Notes under the pieces: generated by a model
What the model was told of the DNA's origin: nothing
What the model saw: the letters and a program-made list of their open reading frames with translations, nothing else
The model's database searches: none
Source of the DNA: Balneolaceae bacterium
Lineage (GTDB): Bacteria > Bacteroidota > Rhodothermia > Balneolales > Balneolaceae
Assembly (NCBI GenBank): GCA_017795005.1
Contig: CP051242.1
Coordinates: 3,526,119 to 3,590,118 of the forward strand
Reading direction: 5' to 3'
Length of the DNA: 64,000 nt
Shown here: piece by piece, positions 1-10,230 of the stretch
Layout of the letters: every line of letters starts with the position of its first letter
Numbering within the stretch: position 1 is the stretch's first letter
Translations under genes and position numbers: made by a program

Positions 1-2
1 GC

Positions 3-818
3 CGACTCCAAGACAGAAAAATCTTCGTTACCATTCTTATTATTCTACTTATTATTTCTATTGCATTAGCAATTTGGTCGTACAGGTTAATAAAATTACG
101 GGATCAGTCCCTGGATGAAATAGCCCGAATTAATGATGATAAAAACCATTTCATTGGGGTTGTGTCTCATGATTTAAGAAGCCCCTTAAATTCCATTATG
201 GCATTATCAAGCCTATTAATAGATGGTTACAAAGATACGCCACCAAAAGTGCTTGAAGAATATAGTTCGATTATTCTTACTTCAAGTAAAAGGATGGAAA
301 ACCTCATTAGTAATATGCTCGATATAAACAAAATTGAAAACGGACAAACAAAGTTGATTTTAGAACCTATTTCTGTTTCAAATGTCATTCTTGAAATTTC
401 AGAATCGATGAAGCATTTTGGAAATGAGAAAGGGATTCATACAAAAATAGAAGTAGAAGATAACCTACCAAATATTATTGCTGATTTAAGTGCACTTGAA
501 AGAGTTCTGGAAAACCTTGTCAGCAACGCCTACAAATTCTCTCAAAAGAACAGCACCGTTTTAATATCTGGTACAATCCAAGGATCTCAGGTTCAGATTT
601 CTGTAAAGGACGAGGGACATGGAATGACAGAGCTGGATCGTTCTAAATTATTTAAGAAATTTGAAAAATTGTCTGCATCACCTACCGGAAATGAGAAATC
701 AACCGGACTAGGATTATATATAGTCAAAAACCTTATGACGGAAATGAACGGTACTATTCTCGTAGAAAGTGAGTTAGATAAAGGAACTACGTTTAAAGTA
801 CTTTTTAATAAAGCCTGA
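3..818 (+). CDS. Sensor histidine kinase, 3' part (5' end outside window)
   Basis: The reading frame is open from base 3, so the gene begins before the window; the GTG at 162 is internal. Visible first is a membrane segment (about residues 8-25 of the visible part, rich in Ile and Leu), then a HisKA domain with the phospho-acceptor His in SHDLRSP (codon 168-170). The HATPase_c domain follows with an N box (NLVSNAYKF), G1 (DEGHGM), F box (FKKFEKL) and G2 (GLGLYI). It would autophosphorylate on His and pass the phosphate to a response regulator, none of which is visible here. The sensory part lies upstream and cannot be read, so the stimulus is unknown. It stops 60 bp before the next gene. Confidence 0.9.
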   Translation, partial: RLQDRKIFVTILIILLIISIALAIWSYRLIKLRDQSLDEIARINDDKNHFIGVVSHDLRSPLNSIMALSSLLIDGYKDTPPKVLEEYSSIILTSSKRMENLISNMLDINKIENGQTKLILEPISVSNVILEISESMKHFGNEKGIHTKIEVEDNLPNIIADLSALERVLENLVSNAYKFSQKNSTVLISGTIQGSQVQISVKDEGHGMTELDRSKLFKKFEKLSASPTGNEKSTGLGLYIVKNLMTEMNGTILVESELDKGTTFKVLFNKA

Positions 819-878
819 TTTCAATTTTCACAATTTGAGGATATATTTAGCAGACGGCTTAATTATCATCTACAACTT

Positions 879-1550
879 ATGAATCGTTCTATTTCTCTGA
901 CATTAGTGTTAGCATCATTAATGTTTATTCAGTCTTGTGGGGTAACAAACCGTGCAGGATCTTCTAATTCGAAAACCATTTCCAAGTCCTCAAAAGATAT
1001 CAGCGCAGTCGAAACCGGAGTTGCAAGTTGGTATGGGCCCGATTTCCATGGTAGGCAAACTGCAAATGGTGAAAAATACGATATGCATGGACTGACAGCT
1101 GCTCATCGTACGTTACCTTTTAACACTGAGGTACTTGTCGAAAATCTGGATAATGGAAAAACGGTACAAGTAAGGATAAATGACCGGGGACCATTTGCAA
1201 AAGACCGGATAATAGACCTATCCAGAGGAGCTGCAGAAAAGGTTGAGATGATTGGACCAGGTACCGCAAGAGTACGAATCTATATTGTAGGAGGAACGGA
1301 AAATCTTCCTGAAAATATTAAAAAAGCTCAGTACACGGTTCAGCTGGGTTCTTACAATAACAGAGAAGCAGCCGAGAAGAAATCTGCCCAGATAAGAAGT
1401 AGCTATGTTCATGAAGTAACGGTAAAAGGGGAGAAATTTTATCGGGTTTATTTTGGAGATTTTTATAATCCTGCTATTGCATTAGAAGCTCAACAACGCC
1501 TTGAAGGTCTTGGGCATAAAGGCTTTGTTAAGCAAAAAGGCAATGATTAA
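879..1550 (+). CDS. rlpA: RlpA-family septal-ring lipoprotein (DPBB + SPOR)
   Basis: A 223-residue lipoprotein with a signal peptide ending in the lipobox IQSC (Cys20). It has a double-psi beta-barrel at about residues 45-135, with the RlpA signatures ASWYGPDFHG and NDRGPF, followed by a C-terminal SPOR domain (about 148-220, starting QYTVQLGSY). In this family the barrel cleaves denuded glycan strands or binds the septal wall, and SPOR docks on denuded peptidoglycan, so the protein probably acts at the division site on the periplasmic face of the outer membrane. Length and domain order are normal. It looks monocistronic between the kinase and the carotenoid gene. Catalytic activity is inferred, because some RlpA proteins are only structural. 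Confidence 0.92.
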   Translation: MNRSISLTLVLASLMFIQSCGVTNRAGSSNSKTISKSSKDISAVETGVASWYGPDFHGRQTANGEKYDMHGLTAAHRTLPFNTEVLVENLDNGKTVQVRINDRGPFAKDRIIDLSRGAAEKVEMIGPGTARVRIYIVGGTENLPENIKKAQYTVQLGSYNNREAAEKKSAQIRSSYVHEVTVKGEKFYRVYFGDFYNPAIALEAQQRLEGLGHKGFVKQKGND

Positions 1551-1612
1551 TCTTTTCGGGATTGATTGATCACTGATTTAGGTTATGTGCCTGAATCAAA
1601 GCTCAATCATAC

Positions 1613-3091
1613 ATGAAAAAAAAGATTATAATTATTGGAAGTGGTTTTGGAGGACTTGGCGCTGCTTCCCGTTTGCTTTCCGCCGGCCATGATGTAACAG
1701 TAATAGAAAAGAGAGATAAACTTGGTGGCCGTGCATATGTTTATGAAAAGAATGGATTCAAGTTTGATGGAGGCCCTACAGTAATTACTGCTCCTTTTAT
1801 GTTCGATGATATTTGGAAAGCTGCGGGTAAAAAAAGATCTGATTATGTTGAATTTGTCCCATGCGATCCATTTTATCGGCTTTTTGATCACAATGGATTA
1901 AAGTTTGATTATAACAATGATCATGAATTTACCCTTAAAGAAATTGAGAAAAGAAGCCCGGCAGATAAAGACGGATATGAGAAATTCCTTGGAACAACGA
2001 AGGCAATTTTCGATAAAGGTTTTACAGAATTAGCGGATCAACCCTTTCTCAAGTTTTCAGATATGTTGAAGGTGGCTCCGGATTTAATTCGACTTCAATC
2101 ATATAAGAATGTATATAAGTATGTTGCTCAGTTTATAAAGGATGATTTCCTGAGACAATGTTTTTCTTTTCATCCATTGTTAGTTGGTGGAAACCCATTT
2201 GACACGACTTCCATTTACGCCATGATTCACTATCTGGAACGAGAATGGGGAGTTCATTATGCAATGGGTGGAACCGGAGCAATTGTAAACGCTTTTGAAA
2301 AACTGATCACTGAACAAGGTGGGACTTTTCATCTTGAAACTGAAGTTGATGAAATATTGGTAAAAAATGGAAAAGCAGTAGGTGTTCAACTTAAGAATGG
2401 GGAGAAACTTGATGCAGATATAGTAGTGTCTAATGCAGATGTTGGCTTTACTTACAAAAACATGATCCGCTCTGAGCATCGAAAAAAATATACTGATAGA
2501 AAAATAGATCGGACTAAATACAGTATGTCATTATTTGTGATTTATTTTGGCACGAAGAAGCGATATCTGGATTCTGGTCTTGCTCACCACAATATCATTC
2601 TTGGCAAAAGATATAAAGGATTACTGGATGACATTTTTCATAAAAAGCATGTTGCCGATGATTTCTCCCTTTACCTGCACATGCCTACTATCACTGATCC
2701 CAGTATTGCGCCAGAAGGACATGAAGGGTTTTATGTTCTTTCTCCCGTTCCACATTTAGATAGTGGTACTGATTGGAATGAGTTTGCTCCAAAGTATCGG
2801 GATGCTATTATGAATTTTCTGGAAGAAAATTATCTGCCTGATCTACAGGAAACCCTTGTCGCAGAACATTATATAGACCCCCTTCACTTTCAGAATGTAT
2901 TGAATAGTCATAAAGGCTCTGCTTTTTCGGTTGAACCAATTCTTACACAAAGTGCCTGGTTCAGACCTCATAATAAATCTGAAGATGTAGAAAATCTATA
3001 TTTCGTCGGAGCAGGAACACACCCCGGAGCAGGTTTACCAGGAGTACTTTCATCTAGTATTATTGCAGAAAACCTGATTGGGAGAGCTTAA
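1613..3091 (+). CDS. crtI: Phytoene desaturase-family FAD oxidoreductase (CrtI-like)
   Basis: A 492-residue protein of normal CrtI length. The N terminus carries the FAD Rossmann motif [10 protein letters not shown] followed by [10 protein letters not shown] and the family signature GGPTVI. The C terminus has the CrtI-type flavin motif [12 protein letters not shown]. CrtI enzymes introduce double bonds into phytoene at the membrane on the way to lycopene and other carotenoids. No crtB, crtY or other carotenoid gene is adjacent, so whether this is the phytoene desaturase, a CrtN-like dehydrosqualene desaturase or a carotenoid ketolase/oxygenase-like homologue cannot be fixed from context. The ATG start at 1613 lies directly before the FAD motif, leaving no room for a later start. 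It runs in the same direction as its neighbours, with 62 bp upstream. Confidence 0.85.
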   Translation: MKKKIIIIGSGFGGLGAASRLLSAGHDVTVIEKRDKLGGRAYVYEKNGFKFDGGPTVITAPFMFDDIWKAAGKKRSDYVEFVPCDPFYRLFDHNGLKFDYNNDHEFTLKEIEKRSPADKDGYEKFLGTTKAIFDKGFTELADQPFLKFSDMLKVAPDLIRLQSYKNVYKYVAQFIKDDFLRQCFSFHPLLVGGNPFDTTSIYAMIHYLEREWGVHYAMGGTGAIVNAFEKLITEQGGTFHLETEVDEILVKNGKAVGVQLKNGEKLDADIVVSNADVGFTYKNMIRSEHRKKYTDRKIDRTKYSMSLFVIYFGTKKRYLDSGLAHHNIILGKRYKGLLDDIFHKKHVADDFSLYLHMPTITDPSIAPEGHEGFYVLSPVPHLDSGTDWNEFAPKYRDAIMNFLEENYLPDLQETLVAEHYIDPLHFQNVLNSHKGSAFSVEPILTQSAWFRPHNKSEDVENLYFVGAGTHPGAGLPGVLSSSIIAENLIGRA

Positions 3092-3184
3092 TCAGATATT
3101 TCTAGGCACAATTTTTTGCCTTGCTTTTACTACTCATTTTAAGTCTCTTATTAGTCAAAAATAAGTAATACAAATTAAGTACGT

Positions 3185-4876
3185 ATGGTAAATATTAAGC
3201 TATCTCTGGTTTTTACAGTAATCATAATTCTGTTTTCCCTGCAATCAATTGCCGCTCAGACAAGAGCTCAAAATGGTATGGTTGTATCTGATAGCGATAT
3301 TGCTTCAAGTATCGGTGTTGATGTACTTAAGAAAGGAGGTAACGCAATTGACGCAGCTGTTGCTACTGCTTTTGCACTTGCAGTTACGCATCCTCAGGCC
3401 GGAAATATTGGTGGCGGCGGGTTCATAGTATTCCTTAATTCAGAAGGGATTTCAACCACTATTGATTTTCGCGAGAAAGCGCCTCTTGCTTCATCTTCAA
3501 CTATGTTTCTTAATGAAAATGGAGAAATTAATAATGATTCTAATCATGAAGGAGCTTTATCAATAGGTGTTCCGGGAACAGTTGCAGGTTTATACTATGC
3601 CCATCAGAAATATGGTTCCCTCCCCTGGAGAGATTTGGTCGACCCCGCTGTTAAACTTGCATTAGAAGGTTTCTCCTTTAACTGGATGTTGAGAGAGCAG
3701 GCTGAGCGTTTTTATAATCTGAAAGATGAATTTCCTTTTATGGGGAGCTTCTTTAATAATGAAGCAGGCACTATTACTGAGATCGGAGAACTTTGGAAGC
3801 AACCGGAACTCGGAAATACTTTGACTTTGATCAGGGATGACGGACGAGATGGTTTTTACACAGGTTATGTAGCAAAGGAAATTGCTAAATTTATGAAGGA
3901 ACACGGTGGCTTTATTACTGAAAAAGACCTTGAACTATATGAAGCCATTGAAAGAGAACCTGTTACAGGAACTTATAAAGGATATGATATAATTTCGATG
4001 GGACCTCCTAGTTCTGGCGGAGTTGCATTAATCGAAATGATGAACATAATGGAACTTGCTGACTATGAGGAAATTGAATTTAATTCCGCTCAGTACGTGC
4101 ACCTAGTAGCTGAAACTATGCGCCGAGCTTATTCTGACCGTGCAGAATATCTCGGAGATCCTGATTTTAATCCTGACATGCCTATCGATTTTCTATTGTC
4201 TAAAGAACACGCAAAAAATAGATTTGAACACATAGATTTTAAAAAAGCTTCTGTAAGTGATTCTTCCAGATTTGGCCAAATTTATGATGGCACTAATACT
4301 ACTCACTTTTCAGTAATTGATAAATCTGGTAATGCGGTTTCTTTAACCTATACTTTGGAATATAGTTACGGATCAAGAATGGGTGCTGATAATTTAGGCT
4401 TTATATTTAATAATGAAATGGGCGACTTCAACCCTCAACCCGGGGTTACTAAACGAAATGGTCAAATCGGAAGTCCCCCAAATCTTATAGCGCCCGAAAA
4501 AAGAATGCTTTCCAGTATGACTCCTACTATAGTTGCTAAAGATGGTAAACCATATCTGATAATTGGTACTCCCGGAGGAAGGACAATTATAAATACTGTT
4601 TTTCAAACTGTATTCAATGTGCTAGAGCTAGATATGCGTATCGACCGCGCAATTGAAGCAGTGAAGGTTCATCATCAGTGGCTACCCGACCGTATTTTAT
4701 ATGAAGAACATCTCCTTTCACCAGATACCATAAAAATGTTGGAAGAAATGGGACATACACTTGTGCCCAGAACAAGGCTTGGCAATCTGATGGGTATAAC
4801 GATAGACCCGGAAACCGGAATTCGTATGGGCCACTCCGATTCGGCAAGCCCGAATGGAGCGGCAGTAGGATACTAG
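3185..4876 (+). CDS. ggt: Gamma-glutamyltransferase (glutathione hydrolase), exported
   Basis: A 563-residue protein with a signal peptide of about 25 residues (ending SIAAQ), so it is probably periplasmic. It is made as a proenzyme that cleaves itself before a Thr. That Thr is Thr372 in TTHFSV, matching the Escherichia coli TTHYSV site, giving a large subunit of about 345 and a small one of about 190 residues. Substrate-binding signatures are visible: GNIGGGGF, IDFREKAP and the PPSSGG motif. The C-terminal LMGITIDPETG block and terminal GAAVGY are typical. It transfers or hydrolyses the gamma-glutamyl group of glutathione-like compounds to recover amino acids. It converges with the aldolase gene at a gap of only 27 bp, and I see no strong terminator between them. 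Confidence 0.94.
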   Translation: MVNIKLSLVFTVIIILFSLQSIAAQTRAQNGMVVSDSDIASSIGVDVLKKGGNAIDAAVATAFALAVTHPQAGNIGGGGFIVFLNSEGISTTIDFREKAPLASSSTMFLNENGEINNDSNHEGALSIGVPGTVAGLYYAHQKYGSLPWRDLVDPAVKLALEGFSFNWMLREQAERFYNLKDEFPFMGSFFNNEAGTITEIGELWKQPELGNTLTLIRDDGRDGFYTGYVAKEIAKFMKEHGGFITEKDLELYEAIEREPVTGTYKGYDIISMGPPSSGGVALIEMMNIMELADYEEIEFNSAQYVHLVAETMRRAYSDRAEYLGDPDFNPDMPIDFLLSKEHAKNRFEHIDFKKASVSDSSRFGQIYDGTNTTHFSVIDKSGNAVSLTYTLEYSYGSRMGADNLGFIFNNEMGDFNPQPGVTKRNGQIGSPPNLIAPEKRMLSSMTPTIVAKDGKPYLIIGTPGGRTIINTVFQTVFNVLELDMRIDRAIEAVKVHHQWLPDRILYEEHLLSPDTIKMLEEMGHTLVPRTRLGNLMGITIDPETGIRMGHSDSASPNGAAVGY

Positions 4877-4903
4877 AACTTCTACTTCTTATCGAAGGTT
4901 TGC

Positions 4904-5560
4904 TTATTTAAAACTGTTTTGCAGATCTTCCCAATCCTGAAGAAAACGGGCAAGTCCGTTATCCGTAAGAGGATGTTTTAACAAACCAAGAATAACATTC
5001 AAAGGCATTGTTGCTACGTCAGCACCTGCTTTTGCACATTCTACCACATGCATTGGATGACGAATACTTGCAGCCAAAACTTCCGTTGCAAATCCATAGT
5101 TTAAGTAAATTTGTACAATATCATTGATTAACTGCATTCCATCTGTTGAAATATCATCCAATCTTCCTAAAAATGGAGAGATATAGGTAGCTCCCGCTTT
5201 TGCTGCGATTAGAGCCTGTGTAGATGAGAAACAAAGTGTACAGTTTGTTTTAATTCCTTCTTCAGAGAAAGTTTTAATTGCTTTTATACCATCTTTAATC
5301 AATGGAACCTTTACCACAACGTTATCTGCAATTTTTGCGATTTTTCTTCCCTCTTCTACCATTTCATTATAAGTCGTTGATACAACTTCTGCAGAAACGT
5401 CTCCTTCAACGATATCGCATATTTTCTTGATATGCCCTTCAAAATCTCTTACACCGATTTTTGCACAAAGGCTGGGATTAGTAGTTACACCGTCTAGAAC
5501 CCCAAGATCATTCGCTTCTTGTATTTCTTCAAGGTTTGCTGTGTCGATAAAAAATTTCAT
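4904..5560 (-). CDS. fsa: Fructose-6-phosphate aldolase / transaldolase-like protein
   Basis: A 218-residue class I aldolase of the short TalC/FSA (MipB) subfamily, which is a (beta/alpha)8 barrel. The start [13 protein letters not shown] and the Schiff-base Lys84 in VVKVPLI are diagnostic; TTNPS near residue 26 and SPFLGRLDD near 148 are also conserved. Members either interconvert fructose 6-phosphate with dihydroxyacetone and glyceraldehyde 3-phosphate or act as true transaldolases in the pentose phosphate pathway; sequence alone does not separate the two, and many genomes use this form as their only transaldolase. The gene is single, divergent from the RND operon across a 174-bp gap and convergent with ggt. 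Confidence 0.93.
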   Translation of the reverse strand: MKFFIDTANLEEIQEANDLGVLDGVTTNPSLCAKIGVRDFEGHIKKICDIVEGDVSAEVVSTTYNEMVEEGRKIAKIADNVVVKVPLIKDGIKAIKTFSEEGIKTNCTLCFSSTQALIAAKAGATYISPFLGRLDDISTDGMQLINDIVQIYLNYGFATEVLAASIRHPMHVVECAKAGADVATMPLNVILGLLKHPLTDNGLARFLQDWEDLQNSFK

Positions 5561-5576
5561 GAGTAGGAGATTTTAT

Positions 5577-5592
5577 TGTTCAAATTTGAGCA
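5577..5592. promoter_or_regulatory. Near-perfect palindrome between fsa and the RND operon
   Basis: A 16-bp near-palindrome with a perfect TCAAATTTGA core lies in the divergent spacer, 17 bp before the fsa start. On the minus strand it immediately follows an AT-rich TATTTTTTG stretch that could be a Bacteroidota-style -7 element. Position and symmetry fit an operator for a dimeric repressor, but no cognate regulator is next to it, and AT-rich spacers produce such palindromes by chance. Confidence 0.3.
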
Positions 5593-5734
5593 AAAAATAC
5601 AAAAACTGTCACTGCAAAACATTTCGAATTGTAAAGTTTATGTTGCTTTTTTTTACATCAGGATATTATCTAATACTGAACTAATTAGCGAAATTATTGG
5701 TCTTAGAAGTGAACTTTAAACCAGTCATAAAAAA

Positions 5735-7102
5735 TTGAAAAATTTATTCTTTTCGGCATTAATAGCAGTATTCATATTTGCAGGTTGTGGTAATTCAGAT
5801 GAAGGTCAATCGAGTAGTGGTGGGGGTTGGGCAGCTGGTGGATTTGGTGGTTTTGGACAATTACGCACTACTAGTGTAGAAACCCAACAAGTTGCTTTCA
5901 GCCCAATTGCAGATCAGGTACGTTCTTTTGGTACAATCAAGGCTCAGGATGTAATTTCGATTACTCCTCAGGTTAGTAATAGAATTACCCGGTTCTATGT
6001 TGACTTAGGAGATACTGTTCGTCAAAATCAGCTTCTGGCAAAAATTTATGATGCTACTTTCAGGGATCAACTCAATCAGGCGAAAGCTCAGCTAGAGCAA
6101 AGTAAAATTGCTATGCAAAGAGACAGCTCTCAATTTGAAAGGCAACAATCGCTTCAGGAAAGAGAGTTAATCAGCCAATCAGAATATGACATCGCACTTG
6201 CCACATATAGAAATTCACTAGCACAATATGAATCTGCAAAAGCGCAGCTTACTCAGGCTCAGGAAAATTTCAATTTTACGGAAGTCAGATCTCCTGTTCG
6301 CGGAGTTATTATCTCCAGAACAGGCGAAGAAGGTGACATTGCTACTACTGGACAACCGCTATTTGAAGTAGCTAACCTTGTTGGATATGAAACCAGAATC
6401 TACCTTCCAGTTCAGGATTGGAGATTTATTAGGATTGGCCAGCCTGTTGCTCTTCGGGTATCAAACGAAGCACAGGCAACTGCTCGCGGCGTTGTATCCA
6501 GAAAAAGTCCTCAATTGGATGCTACCACCGGACTGGGAGAAGTGGTAATCACACTTACTCAGGTTGGTAATTCAATTTACCCCGGAGTGTTAACTGAAAA
6601 CGTAATTGATATTGTTAATAAACCAAGAGCTATTGTAATCCCAAGAAGCTCGTTAGTTGAAAAAGTAGAAACAGTGGTAGACCCTGAATCAAATACTATC
6701 CAGCTTGAGCGTACTTACTCAGTATTTGTAAGTAAAGGTGATTCGGTTGCTGAACTTCGTGAACTCGAATTGGGAATTGAACAAGGAGATCGTCTGGAAG
6801 TACTTTCAGGATTACGCCCTGGAGAGCAAATTGTGGTTACCGGACAGCAGAGTTTACAGGATGGTGGTCGTATTCGGGTTGCAACCGGATCTACTTTTTC
6901 ATCTCCACAACAATCTATTACCGAAGGTGAAAGACCAGCCCAGCAAGCTGGGCAGCAGGGAGGCAGACCTGGTGCAGCAGCTTTTGCAAACATGAGCGAA
7001 GAGGATCGTCAGAAAATGCGCCAACGAATGCAAAATATGACTCAGGATGAACGTAGAGCGTATTTTGATAGCCTTAGAACTGCAAACTCTTCGAGTAATT
7101 AA
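5735..7102 (+). CDS. RND efflux periplasmic adaptor lipoprotein
   Basis: A 455-residue membrane-fusion protein. The N-terminal signal ends in the lipobox FAGC (Cys18), followed by a Gly/Ser-rich linker. A split lipoyl domain (about 75-105 and 185-215) brackets a coiled-coil hairpin rich in Gln, Ala and Glu (about 105-180), then come beta-barrel and membrane-proximal domains. The C terminus (about 385-455) is unusual: low complexity, with Gly/Gln then Met/Arg/Gln repeats such as QRMQNM. The protein would link the inner-membrane pumps to an outer-membrane TolC-type channel. It starts at TTG; no ATG occurs before the hairpin, so the TTG is needed. It is 2 bp from the first permease and clearly the first gene of a three-gene operon. 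Confidence 0.92.
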   Translation: MKNLFFSALIAVFIFAGCGNSDEGQSSSGGGWAAGGFGGFGQLRTTSVETQQVAFSPIADQVRSFGTIKAQDVISITPQVSNRITRFYVDLGDTVRQNQLLAKIYDATFRDQLNQAKAQLEQSKIAMQRDSSQFERQQSLQERELISQSEYDIALATYRNSLAQYESAKAQLTQAQENFNFTEVRSPVRGVIISRTGEEGDIATTGQPLFEVANLVGYETRIYLPVQDWRFIRIGQPVALRVSNEAQATARGVVSRKSPQLDATTGLGEVVITLTQVGNSIYPGVLTENVIDIVNKPRAIVIPRSSLVEKVETVVDPESNTIQLERTYSVFVSKGDSVAELRELELGIEQGDRLEVLSGLRPGEQIVVTGQQSLQDGGRIRVATGSTFSSPQQSITEGERPAQQAGQQGGRPGAAAFANMSEEDRQKMRQRMQNMTQDERRAYFDSLRTANSSSN

Positions 7103-7104
7103 TC

Positions 7105-10100
7105 ATGGGTGGTTTATCCAAATTAGCGGTACAAAGACCGATCACCTTTTTAATGACAAGTCTGATCTTAATCGGGTTTGGGATATTTGGTGTTCTTCAA
7201 TTAAGACTTAATCTTTATCCTGATGTAAGCTTCCCTACCATCACTATTTTTACCGGTTACGAAGGTGTAGCTCCCGAAGATATTGAAGCCCTCGTTACCC
7301 GACCGATTGAAGAACAAGTTGGAAGTATTAGTGGTATTAGACGGGTTCGTTCACTTTCAAGTCAGGGTGCTTCCGTAGTTAAACTTAATTTTAACTGGGG
7401 AACAGATCTTTATGAAGCCGAAAATGATGTCCGAAAACAACTTGGATTTGTAGAACGATCAATACCAAGAGATGCAGAAACACCCCTTGTTTTCAGTTAT
7501 GATCCAAATCAGGAACCGATCGTTGTTCTGGCTGTCACTTCTGATGTACGATCTCCCCGGGATTTAAGAACGTATGCAACTCAGGTTTTAGAACAACGAA
7601 TTGAACGTATTAATGGAATAGCTTCTGCTGAGACCTCTGGTGGTTTGGAACGCCAGATTAATGTGGTGATCAATAATGAGAAAATGAGGTTGTACAACAT
7701 TACAATTTCGGATATCTCAACCAGATTAAATGCCGAGAATATTCAGGTTCCTGCGGGCCAGCTTACTGAGGGTAATACGGTGTATTCTCTTAGAACTATG
7801 GGAGAACTCAAAAGTGTAGAGCAGATTCAAAATACTGTTATTGCAGTTCGCGAGGGACGTTCCTTGTATTTAAAAGATGTTGCTGATGTTCAGGATGGTA
7901 TCGCTCAACCTATCGGAAATGTACAGGTAAATGGTGAAGATGGAATCATTATCAATATTTATCGCCAGAGTGATGCGAATGTAGTTGTTGCTGCTGATGA
8001 AGTAATTTCAAGTCTTGAAGAAATTAAAAAAAGCCTCCCTGTAGATGTAGAAGTAGAAGTCCTTACCAATAAAGCTGAGTTCATTAAACTTTCGATTCAA
8101 AATCTGTTGCTTACAGGGTTACAGGCTATCATACTGGTTGTCTTGATTCTTCTGGTATTCCTCAGAAGTGGTAGATCTGCATTAATTATTGCCATCTCAA
8201 TACCTGTTTCTATCATAACAACTTTTGCAGTGATGAACTTTGCAGATTTAAGTTTGAACATCATTTCACTTTCTGGACTTACACTCGCTGTTGGTCTTGT
8301 TGTGGATGATGCTGTGGTTGTTCTTGAAAATATATTCAGGTTCAGAGAAGAAGGTAAAAACCGGAAAGATGCTGCGGTATTTGGAGCAAAAGAAGTTGCG
8401 GTACCGGTGGTAATCTCTACCCTTACAACTTTGGTTGTATTCCTTCCGATTTTATTTGTCCCTGGTATAGCAGGATTTCTTTTTCGTGATCTGGCACTAA
8501 CTATTTCCTTTTCTCTTTCTGTTTCCTCGCTGGTAGCATTGACGCTCATTCCCATGATGACTTCTCAATTTTTTAGTGATAAAGAAAAGTCATTCCAGGC
8601 TAGCAATAAATTGGCAAATTTCTTTAGCAACTTGCTTGACAAGCTGGAAAGCCGATATGCACAACAACTGGATTCTACTTTAAAGAGAAGTGGTTTAGTA
8701 GTACTTGTTTCTGTGCTTTTCTTTGGAGCTACTCTTCCAATTTTTAACCAGTTGGGAGGTGAGTTTTTCCCACGGGTGGATGAAGGAGCTTTTACTCTGG
8801 AAATAAGTCGTGAAGCTGGTGTTAGTTTGTTAGAATTGGAACGTACTTTTAAGCAGGTTGAAAGTGTAATACGCCAGGAAATCCCAGAAGCTCGAATGGT
8901 AGTTTCTGACTATGGTGATAAAGAAGGAATTGAAGGTGCCGATAATCCCGGGGGGTTTACTGGTACTGTTAGAGTTGAACTTGTGTCACTTAATCAAAGA
9001 GAAAGAACCCAGTTTGAAATAGTAAGTACTATTTTAAATCAGCTAACCATTGTTCCTGGTATCGATGTACAGGAAATCATTCAGGATCCGCTCAGCCCGG
9101 ATGGAGAAAACGGGCTTATTGTGCAGGTATTTGGATATGACCCTGAAATCAAAAAAGAACTATCTGATGGCGTAAAAGAACGCATCACGGAGATTGACGG
9201 AGTTGTTAGTGCTTATAGTACTGCTGATCAGGGACGTCCGGAATTAAGACTAATAATGGACCGGGAAAGAATATCACTAGTTGGAATGACAACTAACCAA
9301 GTTGCTAGTACTGTAAGTGATGCAATCCAGGGAAGTGTTGCTACGAGCTTTGTAGATCAGGGTGTAGAATTTGAAGTAAAGGTAGAACTTGACCCACGAC
9401 AGAAAGCGGCATCAACGGATTTAGAAAATATCCAGATTCAAACTCCAGATGGTCAGTGGATGCCCTTAAGTAATTTAGCCCGAATTGAACGATATACGGG
9501 ACCTAGTAATGTTACCAGAATTGATCAGGAACGAGTAATTGAAATTTATACAGAATTAGATGGTGTAGACCTGAAAACAGCGTCTGCTGAGGCTCGTCAA
9601 ATTTTGGACGAAGTTGAATGGCCCGATGGCTACCGTTATGCACTTGCCGGTTCTGCTGAAGAACAAGCAGAATCATTCAATTTTCTCTTAATTGCTTTTG
9701 CTATCGCTGGAATTCTAACCTATATGGTTATGGCTTCTCAGTTCGAAAGTTTGGTAGAACCCTTTATCATAATCTTTACAATTCCCCTTGCTCTTTCCGG
9801 CGTACTTATAATGCTTGGGATAACAGGAACAGCCATTAGTGTAACCTCGATGGTTGGTTTGATCCTTCTTTCTGGTATTGTAGTTAATAACGGAATTGTG
9901 ATGATTGATTATATCAAAATACTCCAGGCACGGGGACTAGACAGGCATGAAGCAATTGTTCAGGGAGCTACAAGAAGGTTGCGACCAATTTTGATGACTG
10001 CTTTGACAACTATCCTCTCGATGGTTCCCCTTGCATTGGAATTGGGTTCAGGTTCCGAAACCTGGAGCCCTATGGCACGAACCGTAATTGGAGGGTTGAC

Positions 10101-10230
10101 GATGTCAACAATCTTAATGTTATTTGTTGTACCTAGTATTTATAAGCTTGTAAACCAGGGAGTTGATCGTCTTGGTTTCGATGCCATTCATAAACTTGAT
10201 CCACTTGAAGAAGAAGAGGTATTAGCATGA
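7105..10230 (+). CDS. RND efflux transporter permease (first of two)
   Basis: A 1041-residue inner-membrane pump of the AcrB/HAE1 type with the standard 12-helix plan: a helix at the N terminus, a large periplasmic loop, helices 2-6 (about 335-500), a second loop and helices 7-12. Helix 4 keeps the Asp pair of the proton relay (Asp401-Asp402 in VVDDA), and helix 11 keeps the RLRPILMT arginine. The helix-10 position that is Lys in AcrB is Asn here (VVNNG, Asn928-929), as in several HAE1 lineages outside the AcrB group. It would extrude drugs or other amphiphiles driven by protons. Its last four bases overlap the start of the second permease (ATGA). Confidence 0.94.
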   Translation: MGGLSKLAVQRPITFLMTSLILIGFGIFGVLQLRLNLYPDVSFPTITIFTGYEGVAPEDIEALVTRPIEEQVGSISGIRRVRSLSSQGASVVKLNFNWGTDLYEAENDVRKQLGFVERSIPRDAETPLVFSYDPNQEPIVVLAVTSDVRSPRDLRTYATQVLEQRIERINGIASAETSGGLERQINVVINNEKMRLYNITISDISTRLNAENIQVPAGQLTEGNTVYSLRTMGELKSVEQIQNTVIAVREGRSLYLKDVADVQDGIAQPIGNVQVNGEDGIIINIYRQSDANVVVAADEVISSLEEIKKSLPVDVEVEVLTNKAEFIKLSIQNLLLTGLQAIILVVLILLVFLRSGRSALIIAISIPVSIITTFAVMNFADLSLNIISLSGLTLAVGLVVDDAVVVLENIFRFREEGKNRKDAAVFGAKEVAVPVVISTLTTLVVFLPILFVPGIAGFLFRDLALTISFSLSVSSLVALTLIPMMTSQFFSDKEKSFQASNKLANFFSNLLDKLESRYAQQLDSTLKRSGLVVLVSVLFFGATLPIFNQLGGEFFPRVDEGAFTLEISREAGVSLLELERTFKQVESVIRQEIPEARMVVSDYGDKEGIEGADNPGGFTGTVRVELVSLNQRERTQFEIVSTILNQLTIVPGIDVQEIIQDPLSPDGENGLIVQVFGYDPEIKKELSDGVKERITEIDGVVSAYSTADQGRPELRLIMDRERISLVGMTTNQVASTVSDAIQGSVATSFVDQGVEFEVKVELDPRQKAASTDLENIQIQTPDGQWMPLSNLARIERYTGPSNVTRIDQERVIEIYTELDGVDLKTASAEARQILDEVEWPDGYRYALAGSAEEQAESFNFLLIAFAIAGILTYMVMASQFESLVEPFIIIFTIPLALSGVLIMLGITGTAISVTSMVGLILLSGIVVNNGIVMIDYIKILQARGLDRHEAIVQGATRRLRPILMTALTTILSMVPLALELGSGSETWSPMARTVIGGLTMSTILMLFVVPSIYKLVNQGVDRLGFDAIHKLDPLEEEEVLA

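Noticed and set aside
4877-4903. Possible terminator between ggt and fsa
   Set aside because: Only a weak AACTTC/GAAGGTT pairing with no T-tract; not convincing.
8097-8555. 152-codon minus-strand frame inside the first RND permease (and a similar one at 11090-11584 in the second)
   Set aside because: Both fall opposite the same membrane segment in paralogous genes, so they mirror hydrophobic codons rather than encode proteins.
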